Source: DATFQE01 sp963738205
Lineage (GTDB): Bacteria; Actinomycetota; Thermoleophilia; Gaiellales; Gaiellaceae
Direction of reading: 5' to 3'
NCBI GenBank assembly: GCA_963738205.1
Contig: CAVTVQ010000006.1
Coordinates: 434,001-498,000, forward strand
Length of the DNA stretch: 64,000 nt
Positions within the stretch are counted from its first letter, which is position 1. Each line of letters begins with the position of its first letter. A model generated the notes under the pieces. That model was not told the DNA's origin, ran no database searches, and worked only from the letters and a program-made list of their open reading frames with translations. Positions 24,907-37,623 of the stretch are shown here, piece by piece. The translations under genes and the position numbers were made by a program.

Positions 24907-25593
24907 TCAGCCGCGCACGATCTCGGCCGCCGGGCCGACCATCCGCGAGAAACGCGGCACGGTTCGCAGCACGCTCTCCCGCGCGCAGAACTCGATGTCT
25001 GCCTCGAGCCCCGGCGGGCCGTACGTGCGGGCATTGAGCCCGTCGAGCGACGACGGATACGCGCGCGCCACCTGCTCGGCTGCGATGGCCGAGTCGGAGC
25101 GCGTCGCGCCTTCGAGCTCCTGGACGATGCGGCCGGCGCAGTAGGCGTCGTCGAGCGCGAACGCACCCTTGAAGCCGGCGCACTGGATGGCGACGTCCCT
25201 CCCCCGCTCCTGCAGCGACTCGACGAGCGCGTCCAGGTTCAGCAGGCTGCCGAGGAGCACTTCGCCGCACCGCTCGGCCGCCATCAGGATCGCCCGCGTC
25301 CCGTTCGTCGTTGAGAGGATCAACGGCTCCGGGCGCGGCTCCAAGAACTCGCGAGGCGAGGCGCCCACGTCGAAGCCGGGAATCTGGACGCCGTCGCGCT
25401 CCCCGCCGAGCAGGCCCTCGCCCAGCTCCTCCTGCACGGCCAGCGCGTCGTCGATTTCCAGGCAGCACAGGACGCGCGGAAAGCCGGCATCGAGCGCCTG
25501 CGTGATCGTCGATGTAGCCCGCAGGACGTCGACGACGACCCCCACGAACGCGTCGATCGCCACGCCCGGTGTGAACGCCACGTCGACACGCAC
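24907..25593 (-). CDS. comB: ComB-like 2-phosphosulfolactate phosphatase family protein
   Basis: A 228-residue protein with the ComB-fold signatures VVVDVLRATSTITQAL (residues 20-35), LSTTNGTRAILMA (~93-105) and CAGFKGAFALDDAYCAG. The family is named for the coenzyme M pathway phosphatase, but ComB-like genes are common in bacteria that make no coenzyme M. No sulfolactate synthase gene (comA) is nearby, so the true substrate may be another 2-phospho acid. It is divergent from the rhomboid gene with 20 bp between starts. Confidence 0.82.
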   Translation of the reverse strand: MRVDVAFTPGVAIDAFVGVVVDVLRATSTITQALDAGFPRVLCCLEIDDALAVQEELGEGLLGGERDGVQIPGFDVGASPREFLEPRPEPLILSTTNGTRAILMAAERCGEVLLGSLLNLDALVESLQERGRDVAIQCAGFKGAFALDDAYCAGRIVQELEGATRSDSAIAAEQVARAYPSSLDGLNARTYGPPGLEADIEFCARESVLRTVPRFSRMVGPAAEIVRG

Positions 25594-25613
25594 CCTGGCT
25601 ACGCTAACGCCCC

Positions 25614-26468
25614 GTGACCGAGGCTCCGAGGATGACCTGCTATCGCCACCCTGACCGGGAGACCGGCGTCACGTGCTCGGAGTGCGGTCGGCCGATCTGC
25701 CCCGACTGCATGGTCTTCGCTCCGGTGGGGATCCGCTGCCCCGACCACGCCGGCCAGCCGCAGGGAGCGGCCAGGGTGAGCCGTGGAATCCGGCGCGCCG
25801 GCTCCGAGGGCACGGGCGCCGTGGTGACCAAGACGCTCGTCGCGATCAACGTCGGCATCTACCTGCTCGAGCTGGCGCTCGGCGGAACGATCAACGGGAC
25901 CGGCAACCGCATCTACGAGAACGGCTTCCTCGCCGCCCCGCTCGTCGACCAGGGCGACTGGTGGCGGCTGCTCTCGGCCGCGTTCCTCCACTACGGGCCG
26001 ATCCACCTGGCGTTCAACATGCTCGCGCTGTGGTGGTTCGGCTCGGCCGTCGAGCAGGTGGTCGGCCGCTGGCGCTACCTGCTGCTGTACCTCGTCTCGG
26101 GCCTCGCCGGGTCGGCCGGTGCGCTGCTCGTGAGCCCCAACGCGGCGACCGTCGGAGCATCAGGTGCGATCTTCGGGATCATGGGCGCGGCGCTCGTGCT
26201 CGAGCAGCAGCGCGTCTACGTCTTCGGCGGCGGCGCGCTGTCGGTGATCGCCCTCAACCTCGTCTTCACGTTCGCCGTGCCAGGCGTGTCGATCGGCGGC
26301 CACATCGGCGGGCTGATCGGCGGCGCGCTCGGAACACTGGCGCTGTCTCGCTTCGGGAGGAGCCATGCCGTCTACGGACGGCCTGGCCTGGTCGGCATCG
26401 CCGGCCTGGTCGGCGTCGGCCTCGTGAGCGTGGCTATCGCGTTCTGGGCGTCCCAGAACACGCTCTGA
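25614..26468 (+). CDS. Rhomboid-family intramembrane serine protease with N-terminal zinc finger
   Basis: Membrane protease of 284 residues. The N-terminus is a B-box-like zinc finger: CYRHPDRETGVTCSECGRP then CPDCM and CPDH. Six or seven hydrophobic segments follow. The catalytic Ser is in TVGASGAIFGIMGA and the His in SIGGHIGGLIGGALG; HLAFNMLALWWFG is the conserved oxyanion-helix region. The GTG at 25614 is taken as start, possibly leaderless (TACGCT 8 nt upstream); an ATG at 25632 is the alternative. Zinc-finger rhomboids are common in Actinobacteria. Confidence 0.93.
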   Translation: MTEAPRMTCYRHPDRETGVTCSECGRPICPDCMVFAPVGIRCPDHAGQPQGAARVSRGIRRAGSEGTGAVVTKTLVAINVGIYLLELALGGTINGTGNRIYENGFLAAPLVDQGDWWRLLSAAFLHYGPIHLAFNMLALWWFGSAVEQVVGRWRYLLLYLVSGLAGSAGALLVSPNAATVGASGAIFGIMGAALVLEQQRVYVFGGGALSVIALNLVFTFAVPGVSIGGHIGGLIGGALGTLALSRFGRSHAVYGRPGLVGIAGLVGVGLVSVAIAFWASQNTL

Positions 26469-26480
26469 CTCGCTCGGGCT

Positions 26481-27203
26481 TCAGCTGACGTCGTCGCGGA
26501 CGACCAGTACGGCGCCGATCGCGCCGATCGCCCCGATCCACGCGAGCGAGACCAGGGTGCCGCCGAGGCGGGAGAGGCCGCCGCTGTTCCCGAAGATGTC
26601 GCCGAGCGCAGCGCCCGGAAGGTACCGGCCGACATCGTCCAGCAGCGTGCCGACGAGCGGCTCGGCGATCAGGAACCAGACGACGGCGCCGACGATCGCC
26701 GAGACCTGGTTGCGCGTGACCGCGCCCACGGCCGCTCCCAGCGCCGCCCACAACGCGCATCCGAGCAGCGTCGCGCCGAGGACCTTCAGCGCCGGCTCGT
26801 CGAACGGCGAGACCTGCGAGCCCTTGGCGGCGAGCGCGGGCCAGGCGATCAGCACGTTGACGACGACCGCAGCGACGCCGAACGCAAAGCCCATGACGAG
26901 CGCCGCTGCCAGCTTCGCCGCTAGGACGCGCTCGCGCACGGGAGCGACGAGCAGCGTTGCCGTGATCGTGTTGTGCCGCCATTCCCCGGCAGTCACCGTC
27001 ACCCCGACGAGCAGCACGAGGATGACGGCGGCCACCGCGCCGGAGAACGCGTCCTCCGGGGACGCGTCGAGGGCCCGGGCCGAGCTCTGCGTCACGTGCG
27101 CCACGACGAACAGGACGACCAATCCGACGAGCCCGAGCAGCAGCCCCGGCACGAGCCGCGTCGTCCGCAGCTTCAGCAGCTCGGCCTGAACGAGCGCGGT
27201 CAC
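26481..27203 (-). CDS. ABC transporter permease (ABC-2 type)
   Basis: A 240-residue integral membrane protein with about six hydrophobic segments (17-36, 57-76, 97-120, 139-160, 165-190, 215-234). The cytoplasmic N-terminus MTALVQAELLKLRTTR and the GEWRHNTITATLLVAPVR loop are typical of ABC-2 permeases that pair with the upstream ATPase. Its start overlaps the ATPase stop by 4 nt. The exported substrate cannot be inferred; this class includes drug, lantibiotic and sodium exporters. It ends convergent with the rhomboid gene. Confidence 0.9.
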   Translation of the reverse strand: MTALVQAELLKLRTTRLVPGLLLGLVGLVVLFVVAHVTQSSARALDASPEDAFSGAVAAVILVLLVGVTVTAGEWRHNTITATLLVAPVRERVLAAKLAAALVMGFAFGVAAVVVNVLIAWPALAAKGSQVSPFDEPALKVLGATLLGCALWAALGAAVGAVTRNQVSAIVGAVVWFLIAEPLVGTLLDDVGRYLPGAALGDIFGNSGGLSRLGGTLVSLAWIGAIGAIGAVLVVRDDVS

Positions 27204-28075
27204 GAGGCCGTCAGCTCCAGGAACGCCTGCTCCAGCGTCGCGGTCTCCTGCACGAGCTCGTGCAGCACGATCGAGTTGGCGGCGGCGATCTCGCCGACCT
27301 GCGGCCCGGTGGCGTTCTGGACCAGCAGCGCCCCGTCGCCGGCTGCCGCCGCCTCGAGACCTGCGCCGGCGAGGAGCTCGCGCAGCCGTTCGACCTGTGG
27401 ACTGCGGACGCGCACACCGCCCGAAGTACGGGCAGTGAGCTCGGAGACCGGCGCCTGCGACACGAGCCGGCCCTTGTCGACGATGACGACGTCCTGTGCG
27501 ACCTGCGCCACCTCCGCGAGCACGTGGCTGGAGACAAGGATCGTGCGGCCGCTGCCGGCGAAGTCGCGCATGAAGTCGCGCAGCCAGCGGATGCCGTCCG
27601 GGTCGAGCCCGTTCGCCGGCTCGTCGAGGATCAGGATCTCCGGGTCGCCGAGCAGCGCGGTCGCGATCCCGAGGCGCTGGCGCATGCCGAGCGAGTAGCC
27701 CTTCACCCGGCGCTTGGCCGCAGACTCGAGCCCGACGAGCTCGACCACCTCGCCGACGCGCTGCTGCGGGATCCGGGCGGCGGTCGCGATCGCGCGCAGG
27801 TGGTCGCGGCCGCTGCGGCCGGGGTAGAAGCCCGTCGCCTCCAGCACCGCCCCCACGCGCGTCGGCCGCTCGAGGTCGCGGAAGCGCCTCCCGTCGACGG
27901 TGGCCGACCCGGCTGTCGGGTGCACCAGCCCGAGGAAGATCCGCAGCGTGGTCGTCTTGCCCGCGCCGTTCGGGCCGAGGAACCCGGTGATCGTCCCGGC
28001 GCGCACCTCAAAGCTGACGTCGTCGACCGCGAGCACCTTGCCGTACCGCTTGGTCAGTCCCTGGGCGACCAGCAC
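27200..28075 (-). CDS. ABC transporter ATP-binding protein
   Basis: A 291-residue ATPase driving the adjacent permease. Walker A is GPNGAGKTTTLR (~35-46), the signature motif is YSLGMRQRLGIATALLG, Walker B is ILILDEPANGLDPDG, and the switch His is in ILVSSHVLAEV. A ~80-residue C-terminal domain without motif follows, typical of the DrrA/CcmA-like subgroup. It lies 9 bp after the flippase-like gene. Confidence 0.95.
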   Translation of the reverse strand: MLVAQGLTKRYGKVLAVDDVSFEVRAGTITGFLGPNGAGKTTTLRIFLGLVHPTAGSATVDGRRFRDLERPTRVGAVLEATGFYPGRSGRDHLRAIATAARIPQQRVGEVVELVGLESAAKRRVKGYSLGMRQRLGIATALLGDPEILILDEPANGLDPDGIRWLRDFMRDFAGSGRTILVSSHVLAEVAQVAQDVVIVDKGRLVSQAPVSELTARTSGGVRVRSPQVERLRELLAGAGLEAAAAGDGALLVQNATGPQVGEIAAANSIVLHELVQETATLEQAFLELTAS

Positions 28076-28084
28076 CGCGCGACT

Positions 28085-29381
28085 CTAGCGGCGCGCCAGG
28101 CGGGCGAAGAACAGCCAGGCCAGGGCTGCACCGGCCAGGTAACCGAGCGCGCTCCCCGCCGCGGCGCCGGTCTTGCCGTACGCGGGAATCAGCGCCAGTG
28201 CGGCGAGCGCCGTCACGGCCATCGCGGTCAGTGACACGGCGAGGCTGAGCCGTGGCTGCCCGCGGCGCACCGAGAGGTAGACGACGAGCACGGTGATCGG
28301 CGCGTACGCGACGACGCCCGGGAGCAGCACCGCGAGCGGCCTGGCGGCGCCGGAGAACGCGTCGCCGAAGAGCAGCGGAATCAGGAACGGCGCCAGCAGC
28401 CCCACGGCGGCCGCCGCCCCGGCGGTGTACGCAAGGCTGCGCAGCGCGGCCCCACGCACGAGCCGGACCGCGCGCTCCTCGCTCTCGTGGACGGCCGGGC
28501 CGGTGATCGCGGTCGCGATCGCCGCGGGGATCAGCCAGAGCGCCTCGGCGGCCTGGATCGCGATCGAGTACACGCCGACCGCGGCGACGCCGTCGACGTA
28601 CTCGAGCAGGAAGAGCTCGATGCGGTAGCCGATCAGATTGACCACCTGCACTGCCCCCATCACGATCGCGAGCCGCAGGATCGTCCGGGCGCTCTGGTCC
28701 AGCCACGGCGGCACGTCGACCGGCACGACGAGATCGCGTGCGGCGATCACCGCGAAGGCCGCGGTGAGCACGTGCGCGAGCGTCCAGGCCAGGATCGCGG
28801 CACGGACGCCGCCGTCGAGACCGACGACGAGCACCAGCATCCCCGCGAGCGTCAGCAGCGGCGACAGCGCCTGGATGTAGTTCCAGAGGCGGACGCGGGC
28901 CTGGCCGAGCAGAACGCCGGAGATCGTCTGCCAGATCACGTTCGGGATCAGCGCGGCCGCGGCGAGCGCGGCCGTGCCGGCGCCGATCGCCGGCGTCAGC
29001 GCGCCCCAGGTCACGATCGCGGCCATCCCGAGCGCCGCCGAGGAGGACGGCGATCGCGAAGGCGCGGTGCACGAGCGGCCGTACGGCGCTGCTCGTGTCC
29101 TGCAGCCGGTTGGTGACGGCCAGGCCGAGCTGCCCGAGCAGGCGCGACAGGATCGTGACGCTCAGGACGACGAGCACGAACTCGCCGCGCCCGGCCGGCT
29201 CCAGAAACCGGCTCTGGACGACGACGAGCAGCAGCGCGACGGGCGTCGAGAGCCCGCGGAAGAGCAGCGTCTCGAGCGTGTTGCGGGCGACGTCCCGCGC
29301 CCCGGGGACCTCCGGCGGCCGGGGCAGCGCCGGGTCGACCGGCGGCGCCGCCGAGATCGCGGGCGCCGGCCTGATCGGCAG
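28085..29381 (-). pseudogene. Polysaccharide flippase-like (MATE/Wzx superfamily) gene with a frameshift
   Basis: Two consecutive frames encode one multi-pass membrane protein. The upstream part reads RNTLETLLFRGLSTPVALLL, ...SRFLEPAGRGEFVLVVL, ...RPLVHRAFAIAVLLGG; the downstream part resumes as LGMAAIVTWGALTPAIGAG and continues to ALAWLFFARLARR. The break is at about 29031-29049, where adding one base inside GGCGGCGCTC restores a single frame. The upstream frame has no ATG/GTG/TTG between a stop and the first conserved residues; CTG at 29381 is the earliest leucine start. It could be a true pseudogene or an assembly error. Confidence 0.75.
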
Positions 29382-29385
29382 CGCG

Positions 29386-31995
<2,610 letters not shown>

Positions 31996-32039
31996 GCGCG
32001 ATCGGCATCTTCCCACAAGGGGCTTGCAATACTCGTCGG

Positions 32040-32729
32040 ATGCCCGGCCCGCAGATCGTCGGTTTCGGCGGCCACGGAGTGGGCGCGCCCGAGTCGCGCG
32101 CGCTCGAGGACTGGCTGCTCGGGCTCACCGGCAAGGAGCGCCCACGCGTCCTCTTCGTTCCGACCGCCAGCGCCGAGTCGCGGGAGTACGCCGTCCTCTT
32201 CTACGAGGCCTTCTCAGGGCGTGCGGACGTGCGTCACCTGGACTTCTTCCCGTGGCCGCCGGCGGAGCTCCGCGAGGTCGTGCTGGGCCACGACCTCGTC
32301 TACGTCGGCGGCGGCAACACGGCCAACATGCTCGCGATCTGGCGGGAGCACGGCCTGGACGAGATCGTCCGCGAGGCCTGGCAGGAGGGTGTCGTCCTCA
32401 GCGGCGTGAGCGCGGGGATGATCTGCTGGTTCGAGGCGGGCGTGACGGACTCGTTCGGGCCGCAGCTCGAGGCGATGGAGTGCCTCGGCCTGATCCCGGG
32501 CAGCGCGTGCCCGCACTACGACGGCGAGGAGCTCCGGCGCCCGCGCTACCACGAGCTCCTCGCCGGCGGCATCCCCGGCGGCTGGGCGGCCGAGGACGGC
32601 GTCGCCCTGCACTTCGAGGGCTGGGAGCTGCGAGAGGCCGTCACGGCGCTTCCGGACAAGGCCGCCTACCGAGTGGAGCTACGCGACGGTGAGGTCGTCG
32701 AAGAGCGGGTCCAGGCGCGCCCGGTCTAG
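32040..32729 (+). CDS. Peptidase E (S51 family)-like protein
   Basis: A 229-residue protein of the class-I-glutamine-amidotransferase-like fold. The nucleophile Ser is in VLSGVSAGMICWFEAG, and VYVGGGNTANMLA and PGSACPHYDGEELRRP are the other conserved blocks. Dipeptidase E cleaves Asp-X dipeptides; cyanophycinase is a relative but is usually longer. It is divergent from ppdK (44 bp between starts) and overlaps the stop of the small membrane gene on the other strand by 4 nt. Confidence 0.9.
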   Translation: MPGPQIVGFGGHGVGAPESRALEDWLLGLTGKERPRVLFVPTASAESREYAVLFYEAFSGRADVRHLDFFPWPPAELREVVLGHDLVYVGGGNTANMLAIWREHGLDEIVREAWQEGVVLSGVSAGMICWFEAGVTDSFGPQLEAMECLGLIPGSACPHYDGEELRRPRYHELLAGGIPGGWAAEDGVALHFEGWELREAVTALPDKAAYRVELRDGEVVEERVQARPV

Positions 32730-32902
32730 CGCCCGCGACGCGAGCGCCACTCGGCCAGCCACGCCAACACGCGCCCGCCGAGCCACAGCGGCGTCAGCAG
32801 CACGTAGAAGACGAGGTCGGCGAGCATCAGCAGCACCAACCACAGCGCCCAGCGCCACAGCGGGATCTTCGGCCGCCCGTACGGGTCGGCTCCTGCGCTC
32901 AG
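32726..32902 (-). CDS. Small membrane protein after the PPDK regulator gene
   Basis: A 58-codon frame gives SAGADPYGRPKIPLWRWALW, then LVLLMLADLVFYVLLTPLWL and the basic end LAEWRSRRGR: one or two membrane segments with a positive C-terminus. It starts only if CTG at 32902 is used; this CTG overlaps the ppsR stop exactly as CTGA, like the ATGA/GTGA junctions elsewhere in the window. Internal TTG, GTG and ATG codons would remove the N-terminal third. The frame has the third-position bias and Trp-rich membrane pattern of real genes here. The family is unknown. Confidence 0.5.
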   Translation of the reverse strand: MSAGADPYGRPKIPLWRWALWLVLLMLADLVFYVLLTPLWLGGRVLAWLAEWRSRRGR

Positions 32903-33717
32903 GCGCGCACCTCGGACTGGCGCCGCTCGACGAGCTGGATCGTGCGCGCGGCCGTCTCTTCGATCCCCAGGTCGGTCATGTCGATGACCGGGCAGCCCAG
33001 CTTGCGGTGGATCTCGGACGCGTAGTCGAGCTCCTCGTAGATCTCCACGAGCGCTGCGTACTTGCCGTTTCCGCCGCCGAGCCGTCGAGCGCGCTCCTGG
33101 CGGATCTCTGCGAGCCGCTCGGCGCCGATCGTCAGGCCCACGACCTTCGAGGCATCGACGTCGAACAGCGCGCCCGGCGGGTCGATCCCCTTGACCACCG
33201 GCACGTTCGCCGTCTTGTAGCCGAGGTAGCCGAGGTACATCGACAGCGGCGTCTTCGAGGTGCGCGACACGCCGACGAGGACGATGTCCGCGTCTTGCAG
33301 GCCTGACCCGACGCCGTCGTCGTACTTGACCGCGAACTCGATCGCCGCCATGCGCCGGAAGTACTGCGAGTCGAGCGGCGGCCTCGCACCGGGCGTCATC
33401 CGCGCCGCCTGGCCCGAGACGCGCGCGACCGCGTCGATCGGGTGGCCGAGCAGGTCGCAGTAATGAACACGTGCCCGCTTGCAGAGGTCGCGCATCGCCC
33501 CGCGCATCTCCTGGTCGACCAGGGTGTAGATGACCACGGCGGGGCGGCCTTTCGCCCGGCTGACGGCGAGCCTGAGGTCGTCCACGGTCTCGACCCGCGG
33601 GTGAACGATGTCCTCGAAGGTCTGGTCCGGAAACTGCGCCTCGAGCGCCTGGACCAGACGCTTGGCCGTCGCCCCGGTCGCATCCGAGACGACGTGCAGC
33701 TCGACGACGCCGCTCAC
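32899..33717 (-). CDS. ppsR: Bifunctional PPDK regulatory kinase/phosphorylase (DUF299)
   Basis: ADP-dependent kinase and Pi-dependent phosphorylase acting on the Thr next to the catalytic His of PPDK or PEP synthase. The P-loop-like motif GVSRTSKTPLSMYLGYLGY is at about residues 149-167, and the C-terminal VIDMTDLGIEETAARTI block matches the family. At 272 residues, length is normal. ppdK is 0.9 kb downstream on the same strand, separated by the peptidase E gene on the other strand, which makes PPDK the likely target. Confidence 0.94.
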   Translation of the reverse strand: MSGVVELHVVSDATGATAKRLVQALEAQFPDQTFEDIVHPRVETVDDLRLAVSRAKGRPAVVIYTLVDQEMRGAMRDLCKRARVHYCDLLGHPIDAVARVSGQAARMTPGARPPLDSQYFRRMAAIEFAVKYDDGVGSGLQDADIVLVGVSRTSKTPLSMYLGYLGYKTANVPVVKGIDPPGALFDVDASKVVGLTIGAERLAEIRQERARRLGGGNGKYAALVEIYEELDYASEIHRKLGCPVIDMTDLGIEETAARTIQLVERRQSEVRA

Positions 33718-33734
33718 GGCGTCAGGGTATCGCC

Positions 33735-33898
33735 AGGAGGGCTCGGTGGAGCGTCGCTCGTCGTCGGGGTGCGATGGTCGCTCCGAGGCAAGGACGCAGG
33801 GAGTGTTCGTATGCGGAGCTATACGGGCGCGACCGAGGAGCGGCCTCGGGGCGAGCAGCGCGGCCCGGCGACACAGGGTCGCTTCGCCGAGTCCTCCT
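33735..33898 (+). repeat. Dispersed palindromic-ended element, copy A
   Basis: 164 bp element with imperfect terminal inverted repeats: left AGGAGGGCTCGGTGGAGCG, right (reversed) AGGAGGACTCGGCGAAGCG. An inner complementary pair, GCTCCGAGGC/GCCTCGGGGC, lies at about 33779-33788 and 33843-33852. The 27 bp core at 33784-33810 is identical in copies B (49675-49701, inverted) and C (61005-61031). It fills the gap between ppsR and the HtrA-like gene, ending 2 bp before the latter's stop codon. No transposase is encoded, and short coding frames inside differ between copies. Confidence 0.9.
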
Positions 33899-33900
33899 AT

Positions 33901-34941
33901 CTACTGCACGGCGGCAGGTCTCGTGCCGAGCTTCACGGTGACCGTCCGCTCGGAACCGCCGCGCCTGATCTTCAGCTCGAGCTCGTCGCCCGGCTTGCGA
34001 GCCGCGACGGCGCTCTGGACGTCGCCGGCCGTGTCGACCTTCTTCCCGGCGACCTCGAGCACGGTGTCGCCGGCCCTCAGGCCCGCGTCGCCGGCGGGCT
34101 GGCCGTCGATCACGTCGGCGAGCCGGACGCCGCTGTCGAGCTCGGCGAGCCGCACGCCGAGGTAGGCACGCTGGATCTCGCCGTCACGGAGCAGCCCGTC
34201 GACGACCGTGCGCACGGTGTCGCTCGGCACGGCGTAGCCGATGCCCACGTTCCCGCCCGTCTCGCTGGCGATCTGCGAGACGACGCCGATGACGTTGCCG
34301 GCCGCGTCGAGGAGCGGGCCGCCCGAGTTGCCCTGGTTGACCGGAGCGTCGGTCTGGATCGCGTCGTCGATCGTGAAGCCGTTCGGCGACTGGATCTGGC
34401 GGTTCACCGCGCTCACGATCCCGGCGGTGAACGAGCGCTCGAGCCCGAACGGGTTCCCGATGGCGTAGACGTCGTCGCCGACCTTCACGTCCGCGGAAGA
34501 GTCGAGCTGGAGCGGATCGACGTCGTGGCCGGCGAGGTCGACCTGCAGCACGGCGAGGTCGGTCGAGCGGTCGGTCGCGATCACCCGTCCCTGTTCCTTC
34601 GCGCCTTCCGCGAACGCGACCTCCACGGTCTGAGCGTCGTCGACCACGTGCGCGTTCGTAACGAGGTGGCCCTCGGCGTCGAGGACGAACCCTGTCCCGC
34701 TGGCGTTGCCGGTCTGAATCTCGACGACAGCGGAGGCGGCACGGCGGTAGATGTCCCCGGCCGACAGACCGCCGGCGGCCGGGCTCGACCCGCCGGTCGC
34801 CGTGACCGTGGCCGTAGCCGGCTCGCTGTCGCTGTCGAGGAGCGCGCCGACGCCGACCGCGACTAGGCCGCCGAGGACGGCAGCCACGAGCAGCGACGCG
34901 GTTCGCGCGACGGTCGACTTCCTCACCTGAATCGAGCGCAC
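33901..34941 (-). CDS. HtrA/DegP-type serine protease with one PDZ domain
   Basis: Extracytoplasmic quality-control protease of 346 residues. A short basic start and one membrane anchor (TASLLVAAVLGGLVAVGVGA, 14-33) precede a Thr/Ala linker. The trypsin-like triad is complete: His98 in VTNAHVV, Asp128 in STDLAVL and Ser206 in NQGNSGGPL. A PDZ domain (~255-340) contains YLGVRLAEL and AGDAGLRAGDTVLEV. It is divergent from an OmpR-family regulator, an arrangement like the mprA/pepD association in mycobacteria. Confidence 0.94.
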   Translation of the reverse strand: MRSIQVRKSTVARTASLLVAAVLGGLVAVGVGALLDSDSEPATATVTATGGSSPAAGGLSAGDIYRRAASAVVEIQTGNASGTGFVLDAEGHLVTNAHVVDDAQTVEVAFAEGAKEQGRVIATDRSTDLAVLQVDLAGHDVDPLQLDSSADVKVGDDVYAIGNPFGLERSFTAGIVSAVNRQIQSPNGFTIDDAIQTDAPVNQGNSGGPLLDAAGNVIGVVSQIASETGGNVGIGYAVPSDTVRTVVDGLLRDGEIQRAYLGVRLAELDSGVRLADVIDGQPAGDAGLRAGDTVLEVAGKKVDTAGDVQSAVAARKPGDELELKIRRGGSERTVTVKLGTRPAAVQ

Positions 34942-34988
34942 GTCCTGAAGTCAAGCGTTTGTCGTTGAGAACGGTTTGAAGACACGAC

Positions 34989-35007
34989 TAAGCGCAGATT
35001 AAGCGCA
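34989..35007. promoter_or_regulatory. Direct repeat, candidate response-regulator binding site
   Basis: TAAGCGCA occurs at 34989-34996 and again at 35000-35007: two identical 8-mers with a 3 bp gap, one helical turn (11 bp) apart. Tandem repeats with this spacing are typical of OmpR-family dimer sites. The site lies between the divergent HtrA-like gene (start 34941) and the regulator gene (start 35081), so autoregulation plus control of the protease is a natural inference. Confidence 0.55.
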
Positions 35008-35080
35008 CGTAGCGCTTCGGTTGCGCCCGGCCGCGGCAGCGTGCCGCCGACCTATGGTCAGGGCGGATCACCGTGCCCCG

Positions 35081-35760
35081 ATGCGCATCCTGGTCGTCGA
35101 CGACGAGCTCCCCGTCCGCACCGCGCTGGAACGCGCACTGCGGCTCGAAGGCTACGACGTCGAGCTGGCGGCAGACGGGGTCGAAGCGCTCGAGCGGCTC
35201 CCGGAGACCGAGCCGGACGCGCTCGTTCTGGACGTGCTCATGCCGCGCATGGACGGGATCGCGGCCTGTACCCAGCTGAGGGCGCGGGGCAACCGGACAC
35301 CGATCCTCCTCCTGACTGCGCGCGACGCCGTCGCCGACCGCGTGGCCGGGCTCGACGCGGGCGCGGACGACTACCTCGTCAAGCCGTTCGCGCTCGAAGA
35401 GCTGTTCGCCCGGCTTCGCGCTCTCCTGCGCCGCACGGGCGCGTCGGCCGGGAACGGCACGCTTGCATTCGCCGACCTGACGCTTGACGCCGGGACCCGC
35501 GAGGTGCGCCGCGGCGACCGGCTCATCGAGCTGACGCGCACCGAGTTCCTGCTGCTCGAGCTGTTCCTGCTCAACCCCCGCCAGGTACTGACGCGCTCGC
35601 TGATCTTCGAGCGGGTCTGGGGCTACGACTTCGGGCCGAGCTCGAACGCCCTCGAGGTCTACGTGGGGTACCTGCGCCGCAAGCTGGAGCGGGACGGCGA
35701 GCCGCGCCTGATCCACACCGTGCGCGGGATCGGCTACGCGCTGCGCGAGCCGACGACCGA

Positions 35761-35764
<4 letters not shown>
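35081..35764 (+). CDS. OmpR/PhoB-family response regulator (MprA-like)
   Basis: Two-component DNA-binding regulator of 227 residues. The receiver domain has Asp7-Asp8 in LVVDDE, the phosphorylation site Asp51 in LVLDVLMPRMDGI and Lys101 in DYLVKPF. A winged-helix domain (~130-225) ends with the recognition and wing region NALEVYVGYLRRKLE and HTVRGIGYALR. AGGGCGGA precedes the ATG at a somewhat long distance. No histidine kinase lies beside it; glyS follows convergently with a 4 nt overlap. Confidence 0.94.

Positions 35765-37603
<1,839 letters not shown>

Positions 37604-37623
<20 letters not shown>

Noticed and set aside
24907..25593. Coenzyme M biosynthesis because of the comB call
   Set aside because: No comA, comC or related gene is in the window and ComB-like proteins occur widely without the pathway.
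33735..33900. A conserved peptide inside the repeat elements (frames containing FRGKDAGSVR in the three copies)
   Set aside because: The similarity is confined to the nucleotide core; the frames start and end differently and are not maintained outside the core, so the conservation is at the DNA level.
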